Positions 17,488 through 25,658 of a stretch of 48,180 nt of DNA are shown piece by piece. Source of the stretch: Candidatus Gastranaerophilales bacterium. Lineage in GTDB: Bacteria > Cyanobacteriota > Vampirovibrionia > Gastranaerophilales > Gastranaerophilaceae. The stretch lies in assembly GCA_944323475.1 (NCBI GenBank), contig CALUSQ010000015.1, forward strand, positions 1-48,180. Direction: 5' to 3'. The position numbers were made by a program, and so were the translations under genes. Under the pieces are notes generated by a model. That model made no database searches. It saw only the letters and a program-made list of their open reading frames with translations, and was not told the DNA's origin. Every line of letters starts with the position of its first letter. Within the stretch, counting starts at the first letter, position 1.

Positions 17488-18096
17488 TTATTCTGATTTC
17501 TGTTCGGGCAAAACTGTATCCCCTGGGTTTGTCGGAAGTGATTCCAGTTCTTTTTCAATTTCAGGTTCAGATAAAAGTTTATCTTCTTCTATTGGTTTTA
17601 GACCTTTTTCTTTGAGAATTCTGTTTGCTTCAAATTCACTTCTGCAATGGTCTATGAATAATATTCCATCTAAATGATCAAATTCATGTTGGATTGCTCT
17701 TGCAAGAAGGCTACCATCTTTTCCTTCCATAACAAATGGTTTTCCGTTTAAACCAGTTGCTTTTACTTTTACATTTGCATATCTTTTTACATCTGTATAT
17801 GCTTCAGGGAAACTTAGACATCCTTCATAGCTGCTACATGCACCGGATTTTTGAATAATTTTAGGGTTAATAAAGACAATAGGGTTTAATGGTTCTTTGC
17901 CGGTTGATACATCTATAACAAAAACTCTTAAATGTTCTCCTATTTGTGGAGCGGCTAATCCTACACCGTTTTTTGCATACATTGTATCAATAAGGTCATG
18001 AACCAGTGTTTGAATTTTTTTTGATATCTTAGTGACTTCTTTTGATTTCTGTCTTAAGGTTTCGTCACCGTATGGTATAATTTTTTTTATAGACAT
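17488..18096 (-). CDS. def: Peptide deformylase
   Basis: Removes the formyl group from nascent proteins. The three metal and catalytic motifs are intact: GVGLAAPQ (44-51), EGCLSFP with Cys93, and QHEFDHLDG with His137, Glu138 and His141. The 202 residues exceed the core by about 40; the extra C-terminal tail is acidic and Pro-rich (KELESLPTNPGDTVLPEQ). AAGGAAGAATAAA is the binding site. Cotranscribed with fmt. Confidence 0.97.
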   Translation of the reverse strand: MSIKKIIPYGDETLRQKSKEVTKISKKIQTLVHDLIDTMYAKNGVGLAAPQIGEHLRVFVIDVSTGKEPLNPIVFINPKIIQKSGACSSYEGCLSFPEAYTDVKRYANVKVKATGLNGKPFVMEGKDGSLLARAIQHEFDHLDGILFIDHCRSEFEANRILKEKGLKPIEEDKLLSEPEIEKELESLPTNPGDTVLPEQKSE

Positions 18097-18112
18097 TTTA
18101 TTCTTCCTTTAT

Positions 18113-18562
18113 TTAAGGGCGTTGTGCATCAAGCTCTTTTCTTATTTCTTCTACTGTTATATAGTTCATTGGTGATTTTTCATCTTTTTGTAGATAAACT
18201 TCTTTTATGCCTGCTTGGACAATAAATCTTTTACAAAGTATACAAATGAAATTATGTCCATATATGTACATAGTTGCATCTTTACATCTATCTTGACCAG
18301 CTTGGATTATTGCATTTTGTTCAGCGTGTATGCTTCTGCATGTTTCATACATTGTTCCTGATGGAATATTGTTTTCTATCCTGTAGCATTTACCAATTTC
18401 ATAACAAGATATTACTTTTGATGGTGTACCATTGTAGCCGGTTGCTTTTATTTTTTTATCTTCTCCTACAATAACTGCACCAACTTTTGCTCTAAAACAA
18501 TTTGATCTTGTTGAGCAAGTTTTTGCAATATCCATAAAATATTCATTCCAAGGCTTTATCAT
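18113..18562 (-). CDS. Deoxycytidylate deaminase, ComEB-like
   Basis: Deaminates dCMP to dUMP for thymidylate synthesis. The 149 residues have CSTRSNCFRAKVGAVIV, the zinc/proton-shuttle motif HAEQNAI (His79, Glu81), and Cys107 and Cys110 as the other zinc ligands. The usual Pro of PCxxC is replaced (ICILC), and the segment reads YGHNFICILCKRFI. Related proteins may act on other nucleotides. It lies 16 bp upstream of def. Confidence 0.85.
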   Translation of the reverse strand: MIKPWNEYFMDIAKTCSTRSNCFRAKVGAVIVGEDKKIKATGYNGTPSKVISCYEIGKCYRIENNIPSGTMYETCRSIHAEQNAIIQAGQDRCKDATMYIYGHNFICILCKRFIVQAGIKEVYLQKDEKSPMNYITVEEIRKELDAQRP

Positions 18563-18581
18563 CTTTTTCTTCCTTTTTTTA

Positions 18582-19094
18582 TTATTGACTTATTTGCATC
18601 AGAGCATTAACTTCATTTTGCATTTGTTTTATTCTGGATCTTTGATCATAAGAAATGTCTGAATTATTGTATCTATTATAATTTGCATTTTCTTGTATTT
18701 CTAATGCTCTTGATAGTTCGCTGTTTAAGTTATTTAGTATTGATATAATTTGTTCTTGTCTTTCAAGTATTTCATTGTTGTTGTGAAATGAATTTTCTCC
18801 GTTTTCGTCTATGTAAGCAATAGTTTTGCCTTCTCTATTTTTAAATTCTAATCTTCGAGATATTATAATACCTTGTGAATTTTGATTGTCTATTTGTCCT
18901 AATTTTATGTCCCTGCCGGAACTTGGTATAAGAACTTTAGGATTTGTATTTTCCACTTTCCACAAAACAGAAGCAGCTCTATTAGGGTCTCTTTTCTTTT
19001 TTGTTATGACAGGAACTGTTGCTATAGCAATAATACAAACAATTAGTAATGTAATTAAAGCTTCTGCAAGTGAAAATCCGTAAATCTTTTTCAT
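18582..19094 (-). CDS. Type IV pilin-like (pseudopilin) protein
   Basis: A 170-residue protein with a class III signal: a short basic leader MKKIYG, then FSLAEALITLLIV with Glu at +5, as required for prepilin peptidase cleavage and N-methylation. The hydrophobic helix is at about residues 8-30. The rest is hydrophilic with a probable coiled coil (about 100-165). It could be a minor pilin or pseudopilin of a type II secretion or type IV pilus system, whose other genes are not in the window. It heads the run that includes def and fmt, 19 bp before the deaminase gene. Confidence 0.8.
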   Translation of the reverse strand: MKKIYGFSLAEALITLLIVCIIAIATVPVITKKKRDPNRAASVLWKVENTNPKVLIPSSGRDIKLGQIDNQNSQGIIISRRLEFKNREGKTIAYIDENGENSFHNNNEILERQEQIISILNNLNSELSRALEIQENANYNRYNNSDISYDQRSRIKQMQNEVNALMQISQ

Positions 19095-19213
19095 ACAATA
19101 TCCTTGTTACTACTTATATTATTTTATGGTTATTAGAGTATAAAGTAAAGAATTTAATATAAAAATAAAACTAAAAAACCAACATATAGATGAAAAAAAA
19201 ACGAAAAAAGTGC

Positions 19214-19241
19214 TTGCAATGATTTTAAATTCCAATATAAT
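19214..19241 (+). promoter_or_regulatory. Promoter of the HU gene
   Basis: TTGCAA at 19214-19219 and a perfect TATAAT at 19236-19241 are separated by 16 bp. It is among the strongest sigma-70-like promoters in the window, consistent with an abundant nucleoid protein. Confidence 0.75.
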
Positions 19242-19275
19242 AAGTAATGTAGATTAAAAAAGGGGTTTAAATACT

Positions 19276-19566
19276 ATGAACAAAGAAGAATTAGTACAAG
19301 AAGTTTCAAAAAAATCTAAAGTTACTCAAAAAGAAGCTGCTGAAATTATCAATGCTTTGATGGAAACTATTGAAAAAACAGTTGCTAAAGGTAAAAAAGT
19401 TACTTTAGTTGGCTTCGGTACTTTTGAAGCTAGAAAAAGAGCTGCTAGAACTGGCCGCAATCCTCAAACAGGTAAAGAAATTAAAATTGCTGCAAAAACA
19501 GTTCCTGCTTTTTCAGCTGGTAAAAAATTCAAAGAAGCTGTTGATTGCAAAGCTTGCAAAAAATAG
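19276..19566 (+). CDS. HU family DNA-binding protein
   Basis: A small basic nucleoid protein that bends DNA as a dimer. The 96 residues match HU: MNKEELVQEVSKKSKVTQKEAAEIIN, GFGTFEARKRAARTGRNPQTG, and the beta-arm continuing into KTVPAFSAGKKFKEAV. The C-terminal CKACKK is slightly unusual. It is monocistronic, with a clear promoter and terminator. Confidence 0.97.
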   Translation: MNKEELVQEVSKKSKVTQKEAAEIINALMETIEKTVAKGKKVTLVGFGTFEARKRAARTGRNPQTGKEIKIAAKTVPAFSAGKKFKEAVDCKACKK

Positions 19567-19584
19567 TTTTTTGAAAAAACTTTT

Positions 19585-19618
19585 AAAACCGCCTTTAATT
19601 TTTAAAGGCGGTTTTTTT
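19585..19618 (+). terminator. Terminator of the HU gene
   Basis: AAAACCGCCTTTAA (19585-19598) pairs perfectly with TTAAAGGCGGTTTT (19602-19615) around a three-base loop, followed by further T residues. It is a textbook rho-independent terminator; the A-run on the left also allows use from the minus strand. Confidence 0.92.
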
Positions 19619-19640
19619 ACGGAGTTTTTATGAACAATTT

Positions 19641-21038
19641 TTATATATTTTCTTTTTGATTATTATCCTTTATAGGTTGTGGTTCTTCTCCTCCTAATGC
19701 TTTATATAAGCCTATTGTTGATATAATACAGTTCATTTTGTTTGATACTTCATCCCTTTGTGTAAACAATTTTTGTTCTTTATTGTAAAGTATATCAAGA
19801 TTAGAAGCAGCTCCTATTTCATTTTTGTGTACCATTAAAAGATATTTTTGACTTTCTAAATTTAATCTTTCAACGCTTTGTTGGTAATTCTTTTGTTCGG
19901 TTTTTAGTTCTGCACTGCTATCATTTAGTTCTTGAATACTTGTTAATATTGTTTTTTGATAATTATGCATTGCTTCTTCATATTGATATTTGCGTAGTTT
20001 TAAAATTGCCATTTTTCTGCCACCTGAAAAAAGGTCAAATGAAGGCATTATACCAGCATTAGCTAATTGAGAGTAACTATTCAAAAGTTTACTCCATTGA
20101 TATGCATTGAAGCCAATTTGTCCGTATATTATGAATTTTGGCAAAAATTCTTTTCTTGCAATTCTAACATCGTAACCGATTTTTTTAATATTTTCTTCTG
20201 CCTGTATGTAATCTGGTCTTTTTTCTATTGCAGTTGAATCAATTTTGTCTGGTATATTTGTTAATAAGTTTAGATTGTCACATGGTGTTCTTGAGAGAAC
20301 TTTATCATTATCAGAAAGATAAACTCTAAGTTGATTTTCTAAAATTGTTCTTGTGTGTTCGAGATTGTTTAAAAGTTCTTTTTGACTTGTTAGCAATTTT
20401 TGTTCATCTATAACTTCATTAACAGAACAAAGACCATTTTCATATTTCTTTTGTGTTTTTTGTGCAATTTCTTCTTGTACTTTTACAATCTCTTCTTGTA
20501 ATTCAAGCAATTTATCTGTTTTTATAAGATTAAAATAGTTTGTTGCAAAAGCAGAGGTTAATGCTATGTAGCTGGCTCTTTCTTCTTGCTTGATTATTTC
20601 AAGTTGTTTTTCTACACTTTTAGTTTTTAATCTGTTTTCTCCCCATATATCAATTTCATAGCTTGCTGTAAGTGGCAATTGATATCCCCATTGTGCATAA
20701 CTTGGGATAACAAGACTTCCAAAATGTTGATCACTCGATCTCATTGTCCTGCCTAAATTTCCGTCAAAAGAAACTTGGGGTAATTCATTTGCCAATGAAA
20801 TACGTACGACTTTTTCGCCTTCTTTGACTTTAAGTGCTGCGATTTTTAGGTCATGATTCTTTTCATAAAGTTCTTGTAGGTATCCTATGAGAATTGGGTC
20901 GTTATATTTTTCCCACCAACTTAAGTTAAGATACTGTGTTTTATCTTGGGTATTTTCCTGTTTTGCTTTTGAAAAGCAAGGTGATGTTTGTATCAGTACT
21001 ACTGATATTAATAATAATGTTGTTAAAAATTTTTTCAT
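19641..21038 (-). CDS. TolC/NodT-type outer-membrane efflux factor
   Basis: An outer-membrane channel partner for tripartite efflux. From ATG 21038 it has 465 residues starting MKKFLTTLLLISVVLIQ, a clear signal peptide; the longer frame starting at 21125 reads through the operator palindrome. Two repeats of the TolC fold are evident as long amphipathic helices, and DIWGENRLKTK and FDLFSGGRK are typical NodT motifs. The cysteine in SPCFS is not in a good lipobox. It is divergent from marR-emrA-emrB and probably completes that pump. Confidence 0.92.
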   Translation of the reverse strand: MKKFLTTLLLISVVLIQTSPCFSKAKQENTQDKTQYLNLSWWEKYNDPILIGYLQELYEKNHDLKIAALKVKEGEKVVRISLANELPQVSFDGNLGRTMRSSDQHFGSLVIPSYAQWGYQLPLTASYEIDIWGENRLKTKSVEKQLEIIKQEERASYIALTSAFATNYFNLIKTDKLLELQEEIVKVQEEIAQKTQKKYENGLCSVNEVIDEQKLLTSQKELLNNLEHTRTILENQLRVYLSDNDKVLSRTPCDNLNLLTNIPDKIDSTAIEKRPDYIQAEENIKKIGYDVRIARKEFLPKFIIYGQIGFNAYQWSKLLNSYSQLANAGIMPSFDLFSGGRKMAILKLRKYQYEEAMHNYQKTILTSIQELNDSSAELKTEQKNYQQSVERLNLESQKYLLMVHKNEIGAASNLDILYNKEQKLFTQRDEVSNKMNCIISTIGLYKALGGEEPQPIKDNNQKENI

Positions 21039-21048
21039 TTCGGCTTCC

Positions 21049-21092
21049 AAAAAATATTCTTGTGTTATTATAATAACACAAGAATATTTTTT
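21049..21092. promoter_or_regulatory. 44-bp perfect palindrome, probable MarR operator
   Basis: Two 22-base arms, 21049-21070 and 21071-21092, are exact reverse complements with no spacer. The core is TTATTATAATAA and the arms contain TTCTTGTG/CACAAGAA. It occupies the gap between the divergent outer-membrane factor (start 21038) and marR (start 21111). By symmetry each strand carries TTGTGT, 17 bp, AATATT as a possible promoter, so one protein could silence both directions. In RNA it would also form a long hairpin. Confidence 0.8.
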
Positions 21093-21110
21093 ATAACAAG
21101 ATTTTTTATC

Positions 21111-21581
21111 ATGCCGAAAAAACAAAGAAACAATTTATTAAACAAGAAAGTTGGTGCGATGCTTGTTACGACAGGTGTTATGTCTCGTGTTATGGCTTTA
21201 CAATATTATGCAGAAAAAGGATTTGAAATAACACCAGAGCAGTATCTAGTATTATCAATAATCATGGATTCTGGTGGGGAGCTTTATCAAAGACAAATTT
21301 CTGAGATTACATATAAAGACAGACCAAATGTTAGTAGAATTATAAATATTTTAGAATCTTTAGGTTTAGTAAAAAGAGTTGAGGATGTTAATAAAAGAAA
21401 GATTTATAAAGTAGTCATGACCGAAAAAGGTATTGCTCTTAGAAAAAAGATAAAACCTTGTATGTATGAGTTAAGAGCAATTACAACAAAAGATATTAAA
21501 GAAGAAGATTTAAAATTTGCACTTGAAATTTTGGAAAAAATGCAGCACAACATGGCAGATAAAGTTAAATTACAACTATAG
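21111..21581 (+). CDS. MarR-family transcriptional regulator
   Basis: A 156-residue winged-helix regulator: the helix-turn-helix lies around LYQRQISEITYKDRPNVSRIINILESLGLVKR, with the wing at VEDVNKRKIYKVVMTEKG. The start ATG 21111 is chosen because the longer reading begins inside the palindrome. It lies 19 bp before the fusion-protein gene and next to a 44-bp palindrome, its likely operator. Ligand-released repression of the efflux genes is the expected role (inference from family and context). Confidence 0.92.
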   Translation: MPKKQRNNLLNKKVGAMLVTTGVMSRVMALQYYAEKGFEITPEQYLVLSIIMDSGGELYQRQISEITYKDRPNVSRIINILESLGLVKRVEDVNKRKIYKVVMTEKGIALRKKIKPCMYELRAITTKDIKEEDLKFALEILEKMQHNMADKVKLQL

Positions 21582-21600
21582 AGAAATATAAAGGGGAATT

Positions 21601-22734
21601 ATGAAAAAAGACGAAACTAATAACAATTTTGAAGAAAAAGATTTAACTACAAAAGAAGAAATAACTGATAATAATGATATTGATGAAAATGATGACGAAC
21701 TATATGAAGATGATCGTCCTAGTTATCAGAAGAAAAGGGTTTTAGTTCCTGCTTTTACTGCTATAGTCTTTTTCTTTGTCGGTATTTACTTTATGGTTCA
21801 TTCAATGCATTTTCAGTCTACAGATGATGCATTTGTAGAAGGGCATATTGTTTCTATCGCACCAAGGGTATCAGGACCTGTTCAGCAGATGCTTATTACT
21901 GATAACCAGCCTGTAAAAAAAGGTGATTTACTTATAATTATTGATCCTAGTGATTATGAAGCAAAACTTGCTCAATCTAAAGCAAAACTTGCTGAAGCAA
22001 AAGCTTCTTTAAAAATGTCACAAGAAGATATAACAAAATCTTCTTCTGTTTTGAAAGAATCCGGTCATGATATTGCATCAACAAAATCAAAATTGGATTT
22101 TGCCCAAAAAGACTATAATAGATATTCTTCTATGTATAAAGAGGGTATTTCATCAAAACAAGAATATGACAATAGCAAAACCGGTTTAACTGTTGCTCAA
22201 GCAAATCATAAGTCTGCTGGTGAAAGACAAAAGGCTGCTAAAGCAATGCTTGATACAGCTAAAGCTAAAAAAGAAGCAACTCTTGCTGAAATACAGAAAT
22301 TAGAAGCAGAAGTTAAAACAGATGAACTTAATTTATCATATACAAAAATATACGCTCCTCAAGACGGTTTAATTACTAACAGAAACGTTGAAGAAGGCAA
22401 CTTTGTGCAAGTGGCTCAGCCTATGTTTGCAATTGTTCCTGAAAAAGTATGGGTTGTTGCAAACTTTAAGGAAACACAACTTACTTATATGAAACCGGGT
22501 CAAAGTGTAAAAGTGAAAATTGATACTTATCCTGGTAAAAAATTTAATGCAAAAGTTGATAGTATACAAAGAGCAACAGGTGCAAAAGCCAGTTTGTTTC
22601 CACCGGAAAATGCTGTTGGCAGCTATGTAAAAATTGTACAGAGAGTTCCGGTAAAAATAATCTTTACTGAAGATATTTCTAAATACAATATTGTTCCGGG
22701 CATGTCTGTAGTTCCGGAGGTAAAGGTTAGATAA
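21601..22734 (+). CDS. EmrA-type membrane fusion protein
   Basis: The periplasmic adaptor of an MFS tripartite pump, 377 residues. An acidic cytoplasmic N terminus (1-45) is followed by one membrane helix (about 50-68), the lipoyl half-motifs (DDAFVEGHIVSIAPRVSG and YTKIYAPQDGLIT), a coiled-coil hairpin (about 120-235), and a beta-barrel domain (VWVVANFKETQL). GGGGAATT precedes the ATG. It is three bases from the emrB-like gene. Confidence 0.94.
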   Translation: MKKDETNNNFEEKDLTTKEEITDNNDIDENDDELYEDDRPSYQKKRVLVPAFTAIVFFFVGIYFMVHSMHFQSTDDAFVEGHIVSIAPRVSGPVQQMLITDNQPVKKGDLLIIIDPSDYEAKLAQSKAKLAEAKASLKMSQEDITKSSSVLKESGHDIASTKSKLDFAQKDYNRYSSMYKEGISSKQEYDNSKTGLTVAQANHKSAGERQKAAKAMLDTAKAKKEATLAEIQKLEAEVKTDELNLSYTKIYAPQDGLITNRNVEEGNFVQVAQPMFAIVPEKVWVVANFKETQLTYMKPGQSVKVKIDTYPGKKFNAKVDSIQRATGAKASLFPPENAVGSYVKIVQRVPVKIIFTEDISKYNIVPGMSVVPEVKVR

Positions 22735-22737
22735 ACT

Positions 22738-24309
22738 ATGGATACAGAAACTACTGTTACAGGAAATCCTTTGCCAAAAATAAAAGAAAATGCAACTCCA
22801 ATATGGCTTATTGCTATTTCAATATTGTTGCCGACTTCTTTTGCAATGCTTGCCACTTCGGCTACTAATGTTGCTATACCTTATATTGCCGGATTTTTTG
22901 GCTCTACCGTTGATGAAGCAAACTGGGTCATAACTACATATATGATTGCAAATGCAATTTTGATTCCAATGACCGGTTGGTTTGAAAACTATATGGGTAG
23001 AGTGTTATTTTTGAAAGTTTTTATTTCAATCTTTACCGTTGGTTCTTTAGTATGCGCAATGGCTCACAGTTTGAATATGCTTGTTTTAGGAAGGCTTATT
23101 CAAGGTATTGGTGGTGGTCCGATGATGCCTATTTCACAAGCTATATTGATTGCGAGTTTTCCTTATAATAAAAGAGGTCAAGCTATGGCCTTATTTGGTC
23201 TTGCTGTAATGGTATTTTCTATACTTGGCCCTACATTTGGTGGGTTTATTGTTGATAACTCTGCTTGGCAGTGGATTTATCTTGTTAATATACCTATTGG
23301 TATTTTTTCTGTAGTTTTAGTTCATTGTAATATTGAAGAATTAAAAAACAGAATTAAACCTAAAAGTATAGATTTTGTAGGTTTTGCTGCTTTAACATTG
23401 TGGCTTTTAACAATGCAGATTGTACTTGATAAAGGGCAACAATACAATTGGTTTGATTGCACTTGGGTTTGTTGGCTTACGGGTATTTCTGTTTTTTCTT
23501 TTATATTTTTTATTGTATGGGAACTTGAGTATAAAGCTCCTATTGTTAATTTAAGGGTTTTTAAGGATAAAAACTTTTTTATAGGTACAATCCTTGGCTC
23601 TTCTGTAAATATGATTATTTACGTAACAATTGTTCTTTTGCCTAGCTTTTTACAAAGTTTGATGGGGTATAATGCGGTGCTGGCTGGTATGTCTTTGGCG
23701 CCACGTGTATTTTCTTGTATAGTAATGCTTTTATTGATAGGTCCTATGGTAGAATACCTTGATAATAGACTTTTGATTGCTACCGGATTTTTCTTTTTAG
23801 GTCTTTCAACGATAATGTATGCAAACTTGAATCTTGGAATATCTTTTAACTATGTTGTTATACCTAATATTCTTATGGGTATAGGTGTAATTTTGGTTTT
23901 TATTCCTGTATCAGGTTTGGTTTTGGGTACATTGCCAAAGTCTGAACTTTCAAACGGAGCAGGTTTACATAGTTTATGCAAATGTGTAATGACTGCATTT
24001 GTTGTATCTATGTCGTCGACTCTTGTTGCTAGACTTTCGCAGTTACATCAAACTTATCTTGTTAAAAATTTATCTAATTTTAATTTAGTTTTTCAGCATA
24101 AATTACACGCATTAACAGGAAACTTTATTTATTTTTCTAATAATTTTGCTACACACAAAGCAGGAGTTCTTTTATATAAGCAGTTACTTGCACAGTCAAA
24201 GTTAATGGCTTATGTTGATGTTTTTGAATTGTTTGCATTAGTAGCTTTTGTTTTGATACCTTTTGGCTTTTTACTTAAAGTCCCAAAGAAAACAGAGATT
24301 AAAAAATAA
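22738..24309 (+). CDS. EmrB-type MFS drug exporter, DHA2 family
   Basis: A 523-residue, 14-helix proton-driven exporter. Family motifs: ATSATNVAIPYIAG, the D1 region DEANWVITTYMIANAI, LGRLIQGIGGGPMMPISQA and motif C-like LGPTFGGFIVDN. With the fusion protein and the divergent outer-membrane factor it would expel hydrophobic compounds from cytoplasm or inner leaflet to the exterior. Its stop codon lies inside a perfect 14-bp terminator stem. Confidence 0.95.
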   Translation: MDTETTVTGNPLPKIKENATPIWLIAISILLPTSFAMLATSATNVAIPYIAGFFGSTVDEANWVITTYMIANAILIPMTGWFENYMGRVLFLKVFISIFTVGSLVCAMAHSLNMLVLGRLIQGIGGGPMMPISQAILIASFPYNKRGQAMALFGLAVMVFSILGPTFGGFIVDNSAWQWIYLVNIPIGIFSVVLVHCNIEELKNRIKPKSIDFVGFAALTLWLLTMQIVLDKGQQYNWFDCTWVCWLTGISVFSFIFFIVWELEYKAPIVNLRVFKDKNFFIGTILGSSVNMIIYVTIVLLPSFLQSLMGYNAVLAGMSLAPRVFSCIVMLLLIGPMVEYLDNRLLIATGFFFLGLSTIMYANLNLGISFNYVVIPNILMGIGVILVFIPVSGLVLGTLPKSELSNGAGLHSLCKCVMTAFVVSMSSTLVARLSQLHQTYLVKNLSNFNLVFQHKLHALTGNFIYFSNNFATHKAGVLLYKQLLAQSKLMAYVDVFELFALVAFVLIPFGFLLKVPKKTEIKK

Positions 24310-24339
24310 AGCATTTTTGAGAATATCAAAAATGCTTTA
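24307..24339. terminator. Terminator between emrB and rubrerythrin
   Basis: TAAAGCATTTTTGA (24307-24320) and TCAAAAATGCTTTA (24326-24339) form a perfect 14-bp stem with a five-base loop, and the emrB stop codon is its first triplet. No long T-run follows on either strand, so efficiency is uncertain, but the position between convergent genes fits a terminator. Confidence 0.7.
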
Positions 24340-24366
24340 TCGAAGTTGTTGCGATTTTATAATGAA

Positions 24367-24906
24367 TTAATATTTGTTTTCTACTTTGAAGAAAAATGCT
24401 TTTGGATGCTTGCAAACAGGGCATACTTCTGCAGCTTTTGTGCCTTTGTGTCTAAATCCGCAATTTGAACATTCCCATTCAACTTCTTCTTCTTTTTCAA
24501 ATACTTTACCGTCTTTTATATTTTGTAGAAGTTTTTTGTATCTGTCTTCATGGTGTTTTTCTATTTCTGCAACTTTTTTGAACAAAAATGCAATATCTTG
24601 AAAACCTTCTTCTTCTGCTTCTTTTGCAAATTGAGCATACATTTCTGTCCATTCATAATTTTCGCCATTTGCTGCATCTTCAAGGTTTGTCATTGTGTCT
24701 GCAATACTTCCGCCATGAAGTAATTTGAACCATATTTTTGCATGTTCTTTTTCATTGTTTGCTGTTGTTTCAAAAATTTGTGAAATTTGAACATAACCTT
24801 CTTTTTTTGCTTGTGCTGCATAATAAGTATATTTATTTCTTGCCTGTGATTCACCTGCAAAAGCTTCCATAAGGTTTTTTTCTGTTTTAGACCCTTTTAA
24901 TTCCAT
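24367..24906 (-). CDS. Rubrerythrin
   Basis: A peroxide-reducing diiron protein of anaerobes. I start at 24906 because AAAGGAG lies seven bases upstream and [20 protein letters not shown] is the canonical opening (179 residues); a longer reading to 24948 overlaps the rubredoxin gene. The diiron helices show [23 protein letters not shown] and [14 protein letters not shown]. The C-terminal rubredoxin-like domain has CSNCGF and CPVC. It is the third gene of the PerR-rubredoxin-rubrerythrin run and can take electrons from the rubredoxin. Confidence 0.96.
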   Translation of the reverse strand: MELKGSKTEKNLMEAFAGESQARNKYTYYAAQAKKEGYVQISQIFETTANNEKEHAKIWFKLLHGGSIADTMTNLEDAANGENYEWTEMYAQFAKEAEEEGFQDIAFLFKKVAEIEKHHEDRYKKLLQNIKDGKVFEKEEEVEWECSNCGFRHKGTKAAEVCPVCKHPKAFFFKVENKY

Positions 24907-24934
24907 AAATTTCTCCTTTAAATCGTGTGTAAAT

Positions 24935-25072
24935 TTATTCTTCTTCAAATTCGTCTTTACCTACACCACAAAGAGGGCAAGCATAGTCATCTGGTAAATT
25001 TTCAAATGCTATTCCGCCATTTTCTTCCGAATCATATACATAACCGCATACTGTGCATACAAATTTTTTCAT
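24935..25072 (-). CDS. Rubredoxin (45 residues)
   Basis: A one-iron electron carrier. Translating the minus strand from ATG 25072 gives 45 residues with CTVCGYVYD (Cys6, Cys9) and [12 protein letters not shown] (Cys32, Cys35). This is a complete rubredoxin, slightly short because the loop between the metal sites is trimmed. AAGGAG lies eight bases upstream; a second ATG at 25078 is too close to it. The stop is 28 bp before the rubrerythrin start, so it probably donates electrons to rubrerythrin. Confidence 0.95.
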   Translation of the reverse strand: MKKFVCTVCGYVYDSEENGGIAFENLPDDYACPLCGVGKDEFEEE

Positions 25073-25084
25073 AGTCATCTCTCC

Positions 25085-25546
25085 TTAGTTTTGTTTATTG
25101 ATTTGTTCTTGCAGGCATTTATTGCAAATACCTCTTATTTGAACATTTACATCTTTTATTTCACCAAACTTTTCTGCATTTTTGGGTAATAAAACATTTT
25201 CATTTGGTTCTAAAAATATATCGTAGACTTCGTTACACTTGACACAGATGAAATGATGATGCGGTCTTTTATCGGCATCAAATCGTGCTTTAGGTAGTTG
25301 ATTGTCCACTCTGAAAATCATATCCATTTCTTCTAATGAAGATAATGTTCTGTATACAGTGTCTACTGAAACGTTTGGCATCGTCTCTTTTACTGCTTCA
25401 TAAACAGTTTCTGCATCAGGGTGTTCACAAGAATTTGCAATTTGTTTATAAATCTCAATTCTTTGTGGTGTAACTCTCATACCTTTAAGTTTACACATTG
25501 TTTTTAGATAATCTATTTTTTCTTCAATTAGTTGTTTATTATCCAT
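25085..25546 (-). CDS. Fur-family regulator, PerR-like
   Basis: A 153-residue metal-dependent repressor. The winged helix is followed by the metal-sensing block ARFDADKRPHHHFICVKC, then the structural zinc cysteines Cys101, Cys104, Cys141 and Cys144. His42 in the HPDAETVYEA motif is also present. Linkage to rubredoxin and rubrerythrin supports a peroxide-sensing PerR role rather than iron uptake control (inference). There is no clear ribosome binding site. An inverted repeat lies 15-41 bp upstream and could be autoregulatory. Confidence 0.92.
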   Translation of the reverse strand: MDNKQLIEEKIDYLKTMCKLKGMRVTPQRIEIYKQIANSCEHPDAETVYEAVKETMPNVSVDTVYRTLSSLEEMDMIFRVDNQLPKARFDADKRPHHHFICVKCNEVYDIFLEPNENVLLPKNAEKFGEIKDVNVQIRGICNKCLQEQINKQN

Positions 25547-25560
25547 AGTTTATATTATTT

Positions 25561-25587
25561 TCTAAATAAGAATTATTACTATTTAGA
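25561..25587 (-). promoter_or_regulatory. Probable PerR/Fur operator and promoter
   Basis: TCTAAATA (25561-25568) and TATTTAGA (25580-25587) are perfect inverted arms with an 11-bp interior. Within it the minus strand reads TAATAATTCTTATTT, which matches about 10 of 14 positions of the Per-box consensus TTATAATnATTATAA. A minus-strand promoter TTGCAT, 17 bp, TAATCT would overlap the repeat, so repressor binding there should block transcription. Confidence 0.5.
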
Positions 25588-25658
25588 TTATCATATTTTT
25601 TTTGTACATGCAACCCTAAAGTTTTATGAATATTAAATTAGATTTTGTCTATCTTTAT

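Noticed and set aside
21049..21092. Palindrome as an insertion-sequence end or attachment site
   Set aside because: It is a single symmetric site within a divergent promoter, with no direct repeats or second copy in the window.
21060..21110. Longer start for the marR gene
   Set aside because: Translation would begin inside the 44-bp palindrome and add residues unlike any MarR N terminus; ATG 21111 gives a normal-length protein.
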